From positions 1 to 33,304 of the forward strand of contig CAJXTX010000012.1 of assembly GCA_913060705.1 (NCBI GenBank): DNA of 33,304 nucleotides. Reading direction: 5' to 3'. Source of the DNA: an uncultured Bacteroidota bacterium (GTDB lineage: Bacteria; Bacteroidota; Bacteroidia; Flavobacteriales; Flavobacteriaceae). Within the stretch, counting starts at the first letter, position 1; the number at the start of each line of letters is the position of its first letter. Both the position numbers and the translations under genes were made by a program. The notes below the pieces were generated by a model. That model searched no databases. It was given only the letters and a program-made list of their open reading frames with translations, and was not told the origin of the DNA. Shown piece after piece: positions 16,240 to 23,788 of this stretch.

Positions 16240-17463
16240 ATGATTTTAGAAATGAAAGTTCCCTCACCGGGAGAGTCCATCACAGAAGTTGAAATTGCAA
16301 CTTGGCTCGTTCAAGATGGAGACTATGTAGAAAAAGACCAAGCTATTGCTGAGGTGGATTCTGACAAGGCTACTCTTGAGCTTCCTGCAGAGGCTAGCGG
16401 CGTTATCACGCTCAAGGCTGAAGAAGGAGATGCAGTAGCCGTAGGTCAGGTGGTGTGTCATATTGATACTGCTGCCGCTGCCCCTGAAGGAGCAAAAGCT
16501 ACAGCTGCAGCGCCATCGACCCCAGCACCATCAACTCCTGCTGTTGAGACAGCTGCTCCTGCTGCACCTAAAGCCGAGACGTATGCTTCAGGGACCCCTT
16601 CTCCGGCAGCGAAAAAACTAATGGATGAGAAAGGTCTTGATGCACAACAAATCACAGGTACGGGTCGCGATGGTAGAATCACCAAAGACGATGTAGTGAA
16701 CGCGAAGGTAGCCATGGGAGCCGTTTCGCCAGATGCGAACCGCAAAGAGACCCGAACAAAACTCTCTATGCTGAGAAGAAAGGTAGCAGAACGCCTTGTG
16801 TCAGCAAAAAATGAGACAGCGATGTTGACCACCTTTAATGAGGTAGATATGTCAGCGGTTTTTGAGCTTAGAGCTCAATATAAGGATGCCTTCAAAGAGA
16901 AGCACGATGTAGGATTGGGCTTTATGTCATTCTTTACCATGGCGGTTATCCGTGCACTTAAGGAGTATCCGGCCGTAAATTCAATGATTGACGGTAAAGA
17001 AATGATCAGCTACGATTTTTGTGACATCAGTATCGCTGTTTCAGGTCCAAAGGGCTTAATGGTGCCGGTTATTCGCAATGCAGAAGAGTTGACTTTCAAG
17101 GGTGTTGAGAGTGAGGTAAAACGTCTTGCCTTGCGTGCACGAGATGGACTGATCACAGTAGATGAGATGACCGGAGGAACCTTTACCATTTCTAACGGAG
17201 GAGTCTTCGGTTCAATGTTGAGCACACCTATTATCAATCCGCCGCAGAGTGCCATCTTAGGAATGCATAACATTGTGGAGCGTCCTATTGTTAAAAATAA
17301 AGAGATCACAATCGCCCCTGTCATGTACCTGGCGCTTTCGTATGATCACCGTATTATAGACGGGCGTGAATCGGTTGGGTTCTTGGTAGCCGTCAAAGAA
17401 GCTATTGAAAATCCGGTTGAATTGTTAATGAATGGTGACATTAAAAAGGCTCTTGAACTCTAA
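16240..17463 (+). CDS. sucB: Dihydrolipoyllysine-residue succinyltransferase, E2 of 2-oxoglutarate dehydrogenase
   Basis: 407 residues with the E2 domain order. The N-terminal lipoyl domain has EVDSDKATLEL with lipoyl-lysine Lys43. An Ala/Pro-rich linker follows (about residues 82-115). The peripheral subunit-binding domain reads SPAAKKLMDEKGLD...GTGRDGRITKDDV. The acyltransferase core ends in SYDHRIIDGRESVGF, which carries the catalytic His and Asp. A single lipoyl domain and pairing with sucA favour SucB over the pyruvate E2. The ATG at 16240 gives MILEMKVPSPGES; the second Met at residue 5 is an alternative start. The stop abuts the next ATG. Confidence 0.95.
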   Translation: MILEMKVPSPGESITEVEIATWLVQDGDYVEKDQAIAEVDSDKATLELPAEASGVITLKAEEGDAVAVGQVVCHIDTAAAAPEGAKATAAAPSTPAPSTPAVETAAPAAPKAETYASGTPSPAAKKLMDEKGLDAQQITGTGRDGRITKDDVVNAKVAMGAVSPDANRKETRTKLSMLRRKVAERLVSAKNETAMLTTFNEVDMSAVFELRAQYKDAFKEKHDVGLGFMSFFTMAVIRALKEYPAVNSMIDGKEMISYDFCDISIAVSGPKGLMVPVIRNAEELTFKGVESEVKRLALRARDGLITVDEMTGGTFTISNGGVFGSMLSTPIINPPQSAILGMHNIVERPIVKNKEITIAPVMYLALSYDHRIIDGRESVGFLVAVKEAIENPVELLMNGDIKKALEL

Positions 17464-18237
17464 ATGATCGTCGATACGCATATTCATCTCTATTCAGAAG
17501 AATTTGCGCAAGACGCACACGAACTAATCGCTCAAGCCCGAACACTGGGTGTTGAGCGATTTTTTCTTCCAGCAATCGATGCCTCGTATTACGATGCCAT
17601 GAAGGCCTTGAAGACGGCGTATCCAGAACAAGTTCATCTTATGGCGGGCCTGCATCCTACCCATGTGAACGACACGGTTGAAGACGAGCTGATCAGGGTA
17701 GAAAAAGAATTGAATGAAGGCTATGCCGTCGCCATTGGTGAAATTGGGATTGACCTTTACTGGGACACTTCAACCCTAAATCTTCAGCAATACGCCTTTG
17801 AGAAGCAAGTGAATTGGGCTCATCAGCGTAATCTCCCTATTGTGATTCACTGCCGTGAGGCCTTCGACGAGATTTTTGAGGTATTAGAGCGTCTGCGTGA
17901 AAAGGGAGTTGCTGTTAAAGGTATTCTGCATTGTTTTACCGGAACCTTGGCACAGGCAAAGCGGGCTATTGACCTTGATTTATTATTAGGTATAGGAGGG
18001 GTAGTGACTTTCAAGAACGGAAAAATAGACACCTTCCTTTCAGAGATTGATATCGAACATATCGTGTTAGAGACAGACGCTCCTTATCTAGCCCCTGTGC
18101 CGCATCGCGGAAAGCGCAACGAACCTTCTTATATCTATAGGGTAGCCGAAAAGGTGTCTTCTTGTTATGGTCTTTCAATAGAAGAAGTTTCAAGGCAAAC
18201 CACGCGTAATGCTTTTGAGCTATTTAAGGTTCAATGA
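17464..18237 (+). CDS. tatD: TatD family metal-dependent hydrolase
   Basis: 257 residues, a TIM-barrel metallohydrolase. Metal ligands are visible in the expected order: DTHIHLY (His6, His8), IGEIGIDLYW (Glu), IVIHCREAF (His), ILHCFTGT (His) and LETDAPYLAP (Asp). Family members are cytosolic 3'-5' exonucleases or deoxyribonucleases and have been linked to DNA quality control; the substrate here is unknown. The ATG follows the sucB stop with no gap. The stop overlaps the start of the asparaginase remnant in an ATGA arrangement, a translational coupling that presumably once served the intact downstream gene. Confidence 0.9.
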   Translation: MIVDTHIHLYSEEFAQDAHELIAQARTLGVERFFLPAIDASYYDAMKALKTAYPEQVHLMAGLHPTHVNDTVEDELIRVEKELNEGYAVAIGEIGIDLYWDTSTLNLQQYAFEKQVNWAHQRNLPIVIHCREAFDEIFEVLERLREKGVAVKGILHCFTGTLAQAKRAIDLDLLLGIGGVVTFKNGKIDTFLSEIDIEHIVLETDAPYLAPVPHRGKRNEPSYIYRVAEKVSSCYGLSIEEVSRQTTRNAFELFKVQ

Positions 18238-18401
18238 GCACGCGCAGATCCATATTGATAATTTATACCGGTGGGACGATTGGTATGCAAACCGGCGCTT
18301 CTAATGAAGGATTGGTCCCTGTACACTTTAGCGACTTGATCCGAAATCTACCCGAATTGCGATTCGAGACCCCCTTATGCGGTGAAATTTTAGTAAAATA
18401 A
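18234..18401 (+). pseudogene. ansA: Remnant of type I L-asparaginase (ansA), internally deleted to 55 codons
   Basis: An ATG overlapping the tatD stop (ATGA) opens a 55-codon frame. It begins SILIIYTGGTIGMQTG, the unmistakable N-terminus of type I asparaginase with the nucleophile threonine in TGGTIG. It continues through LIRNLPEL, which fits the family up to about residue 45. The normal protein has about 340 residues. The last residues, PLCGEILVK, resemble the family's C-terminal end (L-x-GE-[LI] type, as in LRGELT). The simplest reading is therefore an in-frame deletion of the middle of the gene that kept both ends, as inference. The product cannot be an active asparaginase. tatD-ansA-exbB is a gene order I recall from flavobacteria, which supports an in-situ origin. 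Confidence 0.75.
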
Positions 18402-18516
18402 TTCTATCACCTTTTCTAGGTCTTTTATTTTTTGTTTCTTGGTGCTCGCTTGCAAAAGCTCGAATCAATAATTTTTTATCTTTAAACCGTTACTAACAAA
18501 TTTTAAGTCTTAAAAA

Positions 18517-19245
18517 ATGAAAAGATTAACCTTAACTCTAGCTACAGCTGGAATGTTCATTTTTGGTACAGCATCTGCTTCTGCTGCTGTTTTACAAGAA
18601 GAAGCTGCTGCTTCTAAAGGATTTACTCAAGTACTAAAAGAGCAATTTATTCAAGGGGGACCTGCCTTTATGGGTATCGTACTTCTTTGTTTGATTCTTG
18701 GTCTTGCCGTTGCTATTGAGCGTATTCTATACCTCAACATGGCTACTACCAACACTGTTGCTCTAAGAGAAAAAGTAGAACAAGCTTTAGCCGAAGGTGG
18801 TGTAGAAGAAGCAAAATCAGTTTGTAGAGATACTAAAGGCCCAGTTGCTTCCATTTTCTATCAAGGTCTTGAGCGCGCTGGAGACGGAGTTGAGGCTGCA
18901 GAGAAAGCCGTTGTTTCTTACGGGGGTGTTCAAATGGGACAACTCGAGAAAAACGTCTCATGGCTGTCTCTCTTTATCGCAATTGCTCCCATGCTTGGGT
19001 TCATGGGTACGGTAATTGGTATGATCCAGGCCTTCCAAAAGATCGCTGCTGTAGGTAACCTTTCAGCATCACTTATCGCCGGAGATATTCAGGTGGCTCT
19101 TTTGACTACAGTATTTGGTCTGATCACTGCGATTATCCTTCAAATTTTCTACAACTATATTATCGCTAAAATCGATGCTATTGTAAACGATATGGAAGAT
19201 TCTTCGATCTCTCTTATCGATATGTTAGCTACTGTTAAGAAATAA
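18517..19245 (+). CDS. exbB: MotA/TolQ/ExbB family proton channel protein
   Basis: 242 residues. The N-terminus is a signal-peptide-like stretch (MKRLTLTLATAGMFIFG, then ASASAA), as in many Bacteroidota ExbB proteins. A transmembrane segment lies near residues 49-71. After a cytoplasmic loop come the two conserved helices: WLSLFIAIAPMLGFMGTVIG with the TolQ/ExbB Pro-Gly pattern, and VALLTTVFGLITAIILQIF. With ExbD it forms the inner-membrane motor that energises TonB or Tol. The gene heads a four-gene set ending at the terminator at 20872. The 115 bases upstream hold the end of the asparaginase remnant and a weak TATCTTTA box at 18477-18484. Confidence 0.92.
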   Translation: MKRLTLTLATAGMFIFGTASASAAVLQEEAAASKGFTQVLKEQFIQGGPAFMGIVLLCLILGLAVAIERILYLNMATTNTVALREKVEQALAEGGVEEAKSVCRDTKGPVASIFYQGLERAGDGVEAAEKAVVSYGGVQMGQLEKNVSWLSLFIAIAPMLGFMGTVIGMIQAFQKIAAVGNLSASLIAGDIQVALLTTVFGLITAIILQIFYNYIIAKIDAIVNDMEDSSISLIDMLATVKK

Positions 19246-19273
19246 TTTAGTAGAACTCTCAAAACACGAAATC

Positions 19274-19720
19274 ATGCACAGAATTATTAAAATTGTTCTC
19301 ATAGTGCTAGGAGTGCTTTCGGCAGTTCTATGGTCAAGTCTTCCAGAGGCTGACATGCCGCCTTCTGAGGCTATTCAAAGTGTACCGATGGATCTTATGT
19401 TCAAAGTAGTATTCTTATTACTACTGGTGGCTACAGCCGCTTCATTGTTCTTTGGTCTTAAAAAGACGTTCACTTCTCCTGGAGGGCTCATGAGAATTCT
19501 TAAAACCGTTGGTTTTGCCGCAGTGCTTACAATTATAGGGTATGCTGCAGCTGGCGGAGAAGAGCAAGTGGTAGAGGCGGTTCAGACTGAACGTGGTCTT
19601 ACTACTACTGTTGGAACAGTTAAAACAATCGGAACCCTTCTGAATATTTTCTTCGGAATGGTAGTGATTGCTATTGTTCTAATGGTCTTCCCAAGTCTTA
19701 AGCGTCTAATTGGAAAATAA
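19274..19720 (+). CDS. Small conserved membrane protein of the exb cluster, function unknown
   Basis: 148 residues with three or four hydrophobic segments: IIKIVLIVLGVLSAVLW (about 4-20), LMFKVVFLLLLVATAASLFFGL (about 41-62), VGFAAVLTIIGYAAAG (about 77-92) and IGTLLNIFFGMVVIAIVLMVF (about 121-141). No catalytic motif or named domain is recognisable. It lies 28 bases after exbB and 7 before exbD, so it belongs to the same transcript. A small membrane protein at this position recurs in Bacteroidota exb loci as I recall it. It may be an accessory subunit of the ExbB-ExbD motor, which is inference from position only. Confidence 0.8.
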   Translation: MHRIIKIVLIVLGVLSAVLWSSLPEADMPPSEAIQSVPMDLMFKVVFLLLLVATAASLFFGLKKTFTSPGGLMRILKTVGFAAVLTIIGYAAAGGEEQVVEAVQTERGLTTTVGTVKTIGTLLNIFFGMVVIAIVLMVFPSLKRLIGK

Positions 19721-19727
19721 TTAAGCT

Positions 19728-20348
19728 ATGCCTAGAAGAAAAGGAGCCCCAGAGGTAAATGCCGGGTCGATGGCCGATATTGCTTTCTTACTGCTTATCT
19801 TTTTCTTGGTGACGACCACCATTGAAACAGATGCAGGTTTAGATCGTATGTTGCCTCCTATTGAGCCGCCAGATACTGATGTAATTATTAAGCAGAAGAA
19901 TATTTTTACGGTAAACATCAACAGAAACGGTCAGCTATTAGTTGAAGAAAAGTTGATGGATATCAAAGATCTTCGTGCTGCGGCTATTGCCTTTTTAGAT
20001 AATGGAGGTAGTCCATCTGGAACGCCAGAGTACTGCAACTATTGTAAAGGAGAGCGAGATGCCAGTTCGTCAGATAACCCACAGAAAGCGATTATCTCAT
20101 TGAAAAACGACCGTGAAACATCTTACAGTACCTATATTACTGTCCAGAATGAGCTTGTTGCGGCCTACAATGATTTGAGAAATCGTGAATCTAAAAGGTT
20201 ATACGGACGTGACTTCACAGAGATGGAAGCGGAGTATTTGAATCCTGAAACTCCTTCTAGCGTTCGTGATGAACTGAAAGAAAAGGTACAGCGTATTCAA
20301 GAGCTCTTTCCTCAAAAACTCTCTGAAGCGGAAACAAGTAAAATTTAA
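19728..20348 (+). CDS. exbD: ExbD/TolR family protein, long form with CxxC insert
   Basis: 206 residues. A short basic N-terminus is followed by the single membrane helix SMADIAFLLLIFFLVTTTIE, in which Asp17 is the proton-carrying residue of the family. The periplasmic part is longer than in E. coli ExbD (141 residues). It includes EYCNYCKGERD with a CxxC pair and a charged helical C-terminal tail rich in Glu and Lys. It should pair with the exbB product in the inner-membrane motor. The gene starts 7 bases after the small membrane protein and 20 bases before a second exbD. Confidence 0.92.
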   Translation: MPRRKGAPEVNAGSMADIAFLLLIFFLVTTTIETDAGLDRMLPPIEPPDTDVIIKQKNIFTVNINRNGQLLVEEKLMDIKDLRAAAIAFLDNGGSPSGTPEYCNYCKGERDASSSDNPQKAIISLKNDRETSYSTYITVQNELVAAYNDLRNRESKRLYGRDFTEMEAEYLNPETPSSVRDELKEKVQRIQELFPQKLSEAETSKI

Positions 20349-20368
20349 CTTTTAAGAATAAGAGCGTC

Positions 20369-20851
20369 ATGTCAAAATTTGCAAAAAAGAAAGACGGAGA
20401 TTTACCAGCGGTATCAACCGCTTCGCTTCCGGATATCGTATTCATGCTTCTCTTCTTCTTTATGACGGTAACTACGATGAAAGACAGTTCACTCCTTGTA
20501 GAGAACATTCTTCCGAATGCCGATCAGACTAAAAAGTTAGAGAAGAAAGATCGTGTTATTTATATCTACGCGGGTAAGCCTACTCAAGAGTATTCGAAAA
20601 CCTTTGGTGAGGAGCCGAAGATTCAGCTCAACGATAAGTTTGCTAATGTTCCTGAAGTAGGCCCATACATTCTTGCAGAGCGTGCTAAAAAGCCGCAAGA
20701 GTTACAGAATGTATTAACTACAGCTTTGAAAGTGGACAGAAACGCGAATATGGGTATCGTGATGGATATTAAGCAAGAGTTGCGCAAGGTAAACGCCTTG
20801 AAAGTGAACTATACTACCTATGAGGGTAACGCTTTTGCAAACTTGCAATAA
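20369..20851 (+). CDS. exbD: ExbD/TolR family protein, second copy
   Basis: 160 residues. The single helix STASLPDIVFMLLFFFMTVT carries the family Asp (Asp22). The periplasmic domain lacks the CxxC insert of the first copy and has the short ExbD layout (VIYIYAGKPTQ, then a helix and KVDRNANMGIVMDIKQEL). Two different ExbD paralogues in tandem are common in Bacteroidota and probably assemble as a heteromeric stator. The gene ends the exb cluster, 20 bases before the terminator hairpin. Confidence 0.9.
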   Translation: MSKFAKKKDGDLPAVSTASLPDIVFMLLFFFMTVTTMKDSSLLVENILPNADQTKKLEKKDRVIYIYAGKPTQEYSKTFGEEPKIQLNDKFANVPEVGPYILAERAKKPQELQNVLTTALKVDRNANMGIVMDIKQELRKVNALKVNYTTYEGNAFANLQ

Positions 20852-20871
20852 CAACTAGTAACGTGTTGTAT

Positions 20872-20902
20872 AAAAAGCCTCGGTTCTGCCGGGGCTTTTT
20901 TT
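20872..20902. terminator. Bidirectional rho-independent terminator between exbD and rpoN
   Basis: The stem AAAAAGCCTCGG / CCGGGGCTTTTT has loop TTCTG and one T-G pair. T runs follow on the + strand (20895-20902), and the matching A run at 20872-20876 gives a T run on the minus strand. It serves both the exb cluster (+) and rpoN (-), whose stop codon is at 20901-20903. Confidence 0.85.
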
Positions 20903-22343
20903 ATAGGCTCCTTCGAAGGCGTGCTACGGGTAATTCTAGTTGTTCTCTATATTTAGCTACCGTTCTGCGCGCCACCTTATAACCTTTTTCTTTTAGAGCT
21001 ATACCTATTTGATCATCGGTCAGAGGACTACTCTTGTCTTCAGTATCAATCAGTTCTTTAACTAAAGATTTTATTTGTCGGGTAGAAACGGTTTCACCCT
21101 CTGCATTGGTCATAGCGTCTGAGAAGAACGACTTGAGTAATTTTGTTCCATAAGGAGTATCGGCGTATTTGCTGTTGGCTACTCGAGAAACCGTAGAGAT
21201 ATCCATCTGAATGGCTTCTGCAATATCCTTAAGGATCATAGGTTTTAGATCTTGCTCATCTCCACTTAAGAAATAGTCCTTTTGATGATTGACTATGGCA
21301 TTCATAGTAATGAGTAAGGTGTTCTGACGTTGCTTAATAGCGTCGATAAACCACTTAGCTGCATCTAGTTTTTGTTTTACAAACTGAACGGTATCTTTTT
21401 GTTCCTTGGTAGGTTTACCGTCTTGATACGTTCGTATCAGATCTTGATATGATTTTGATACGTGAAGCTCTGGTGCATTGCGTCCATTTAAGAGCACCTC
21501 TATGGTGTCATTTTCAACCCTTATCGTAAAATCAGGAACGATGTAGGTGGTGGTTTTATTCTGTCCTGCAAAGCTTGCTCCTGGCCTTGGATTGAGCTTT
21601 TCGATTTTCTGTAAGGCTTCCTTTAGAAGGTGCTGATCGGTTTTGTGTTTGCTTAATAATTTCTCAAAATGCTTTTTCGAGAACAATTCAAAAGAATCCT
21701 GAATAACGGCTTTAGCCAGTTCGTTTGCTGGACTATTACTTTGACGTTCGAGTTGCAAGACTAGACATTCAGCGATGTCCCTGGCTCCAACACCAGCGGG
21801 ATCCAATTGATGGATAATTTTTAAGGCCTCCTCAAACTGTTCCTTTTCAACCATGAGGTTCATGTGAAAGGCCATGTCGTCAATGAGGTCTTCTTCGGGT
21901 CTTCTGAGATATCCGCCTTCGTCAAGGCTGCCGATCAGGTATTCTGCGACTAAGAAAATACGCTCACTTATATCAAAGGTGCCAAGTTGGCTTATCAGAT
22001 GCTGGTGAAAGGTTGTTCCTGCAGCATAAGGTATCTGTTGATCTTTAGACTCTTCTGGATAATTGGAGCTGGTTGTTTTATAATCAGGGATGTCGTCATC
22101 TGTAAGATAACTCTCCATGTCAAGTGTGTCGTTCTCCCGATCCTCCCACTCTTCTTCTTGCGATTCAAAGAGGTCATCGTTTTCTAATTCTTCTCTTCCT
22201 TGCTCTAACGCAGGATTTTCTTCGATTTCTTGCTTCAACCGCTCCTCAAAGGCTAAAGTCGGTAGCTGAATCAGCTTCATGAGCTGAATCTGCTGCGGAG
22301 ATAGCTTTTGGCTTAGTTTGAGTTGAAGTTGCTGCTTAAGCAT
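20901..22343 (-). CDS. rpoN: RNA polymerase sigma-54 factor
   Basis: 480 residues. Region I is the Gln/Leu-rich activator-interaction segment at the N-terminus (QLQLKLSQKLSPQQIQLMKLIQ). Region II is acidic. The core-binding region and the helix-turn-helix follow (DISTVSRVANSKY). The RpoN box ARRTVAKYRE near the C-terminus recognises the -24 element. This sigma factor needs AAA+ enhancer-binding activators; none is encoded nearby. The gene lies 11 bases downstream of asnS and probably shares its transcript. Confidence 0.96.
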   Translation of the reverse strand: MLKQQLQLKLSQKLSPQQIQLMKLIQLPTLAFEERLKQEIEENPALEQGREELENDDLFESQEEEWEDRENDTLDMESYLTDDDIPDYKTTSSNYPEESKDQQIPYAAGTTFHQHLISQLGTFDISERIFLVAEYLIGSLDEGGYLRRPEEDLIDDMAFHMNLMVEKEQFEEALKIIHQLDPAGVGARDIAECLVLQLERQSNSPANELAKAVIQDSFELFSKKHFEKLLSKHKTDQHLLKEALQKIEKLNPRPGASFAGQNKTTTYIVPDFTIRVENDTIEVLLNGRNAPELHVSKSYQDLIRTYQDGKPTKEQKDTVQFVKQKLDAAKWFIDAIKQRQNTLLITMNAIVNHQKDYFLSGDEQDLKPMILKDIAEAIQMDISTVSRVANSKYADTPYGTKLLKSFFSDAMTNAEGETVSTRQIKSLVKELIDTEDKSSPLTDDQIGIALKEKGYKVARRTVAKYREQLELPVARLRRSL

Positions 22344-22354
22344 GAACTACCTCT

Positions 22355-23740
22355 TTAAAATTCTGCATTTTGGGGAGTCCTTGGATAAGGGATCACATCT
22401 CTAATATTCCCCATTCCCGTGGCAAACATGACCAGGCGCTCAAAGCCTAGCCCAAAGCCACTGTGAACGGCAGAACCAAATCTTCTGAGGTCGAGGTACC
22501 ACCAAAGCTCTTGTGGATCTATACCCATGGTGTTGATCTTTTGCTCCAACACCTCTAGACGCTCTTCACGTTGAGAACCACCGACGATTTCTCCAATTCC
22601 TGGAAAGAGCACGTCCATAGCGCGTACCGTTTTCTGATCTTCATTAAGACGCATATAAAAGGCCTTAATTTTCGCCGGATAATCAAAAAGTACCACGGGT
22701 GCATCAAAGTGTTTCTCAACTAGGTAGCGTTCATGTTCGCTTTGTAAGTCTGCACCCCACTCAGAGATAGGATACTTGAATTTCTTCTTCTGATTGGGCT
22801 TAGAGTGCTTTAGAATTTCAAAGGCCTCTGTATAACTCAAACGTATAAAAGGTTTGTTAACCACAAAGTTGAGCTTCTCTAGGAGACGCATAGGGCTGCG
22901 CTCTGCTTGTGGCTTCGTCTTATCTTCATCTTCAAGGCGTTGCTCTAAGAAGGTTAGATCTTCTTTGCAATGCTCTAGTACATAACCCAGTGTGTATTTG
23001 ATAAAATCTTCGGCTAACTGCATCGTATCTTCTAGATCGTAAAAGGCCATCTCAGGCTCAATCATCCAGAATTCGGCAAGGTGTCTTGAAGTATTCGAAT
23101 TCTCTGCTCTAAAAGTAGGACCGAAGGTGTATACCTTTCCGAGCCCCATCGCATAGGTCTCGGCTTCTAGTTGTCCGGAAACGGTAAGGTGGGTGGTTTT
23201 ACCGAAAAAGTCTTCGTTCTCTAATTTGAACATTTCTCCGGCACCCTCGGCATCTGAGCCGGTAATGATAGGAGTATTCATATAAAAGAACCCATTTTCA
23301 TTAAAATAGCGATGCACCGCAAATGCTAGGGCAGATCTCACGCGCATAATCGCTGCGAAGGTGTTCGTTCTGATGCGCAGATGTGCTTTTTCTCTTAAGA
23401 ATTCGAGACTGTGTTTCTTGGGTTGAATAGGGTACTTTTCTGGATCGGATCCGCCTAAAATTATTAGGCTAGAAACCTGAACCTCTACCGTTTGCCCTCT
23501 TCCTTGGCTTTCTACCAATTCGCCTTCAACCTTAATTGCTGTTCCCGTATGTATTGCATTTAGTACCGCTTCATCCAATTGTTCAAAATCAACTACACAC
23601 TGAAGGTTCGTCAGCGTAGAACCGTCGTTTAATGCTATAAAACGGTTGCTTCTGAATGTTCTTACCCAACCCATCAAAGTGACAGATTGGTTTATTGGAC
23701 TGCGCTCTAAAAGTTCCTTTATCGTTTCAGGCTTATACAT
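22355..23740 (-). CDS. asnS: Asparaginyl-tRNA synthetase
   Basis: 461 residues, a class II synthetase of the usual AsnRS size. An N-terminal OB-fold anticodon-binding domain (VTLMGWVRTFRSNRFIALNDGS) is followed by the catalytic domain. Motif 2 reads FRAENSNTSRHLAEFWMIEP and motif 3 GLGFERLVMFATGMGNIRD. The ending PYPRTPQNAEF is typical for AsnRS rather than AspRS. It charges tRNA-Asn in the cytosol. A weak TATCTTTA box lies about 20 bases upstream of the ATG. Confidence 0.96.
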   Translation of the reverse strand: MYKPETIKELLERSPINQSVTLMGWVRTFRSNRFIALNDGSTLTNLQCVVDFEQLDEAVLNAIHTGTAIKVEGELVESQGRGQTVEVQVSSLIILGGSDPEKYPIQPKKHSLEFLREKAHLRIRTNTFAAIMRVRSALAFAVHRYFNENGFFYMNTPIITGSDAEGAGEMFKLENEDFFGKTTHLTVSGQLEAETYAMGLGKVYTFGPTFRAENSNTSRHLAEFWMIEPEMAFYDLEDTMQLAEDFIKYTLGYVLEHCKEDLTFLEQRLEDEDKTKPQAERSPMRLLEKLNFVVNKPFIRLSYTEAFEILKHSKPNQKKKFKYPISEWGADLQSEHERYLVEKHFDAPVVLFDYPAKIKAFYMRLNEDQKTVRAMDVLFPGIGEIVGGSQREERLEVLEQKINTMGIDPQELWWYLDLRRFGSAVHSGFGLGFERLVMFATGMGNIRDVIPYPRTPQNAEF

Positions 23741-23788
23741 AATCAGGCAATTTTAGGGCTATAAAGATACATTTTGCCCTTGGCTTGT

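Noticed and set aside
18402-18516. Further asparaginase coding sequence downstream of the remnant
   Set aside because: The 115 bases are A/T-rich, have stops in all forward frames and show no asparaginase motifs. They look like the exbB upstream region.
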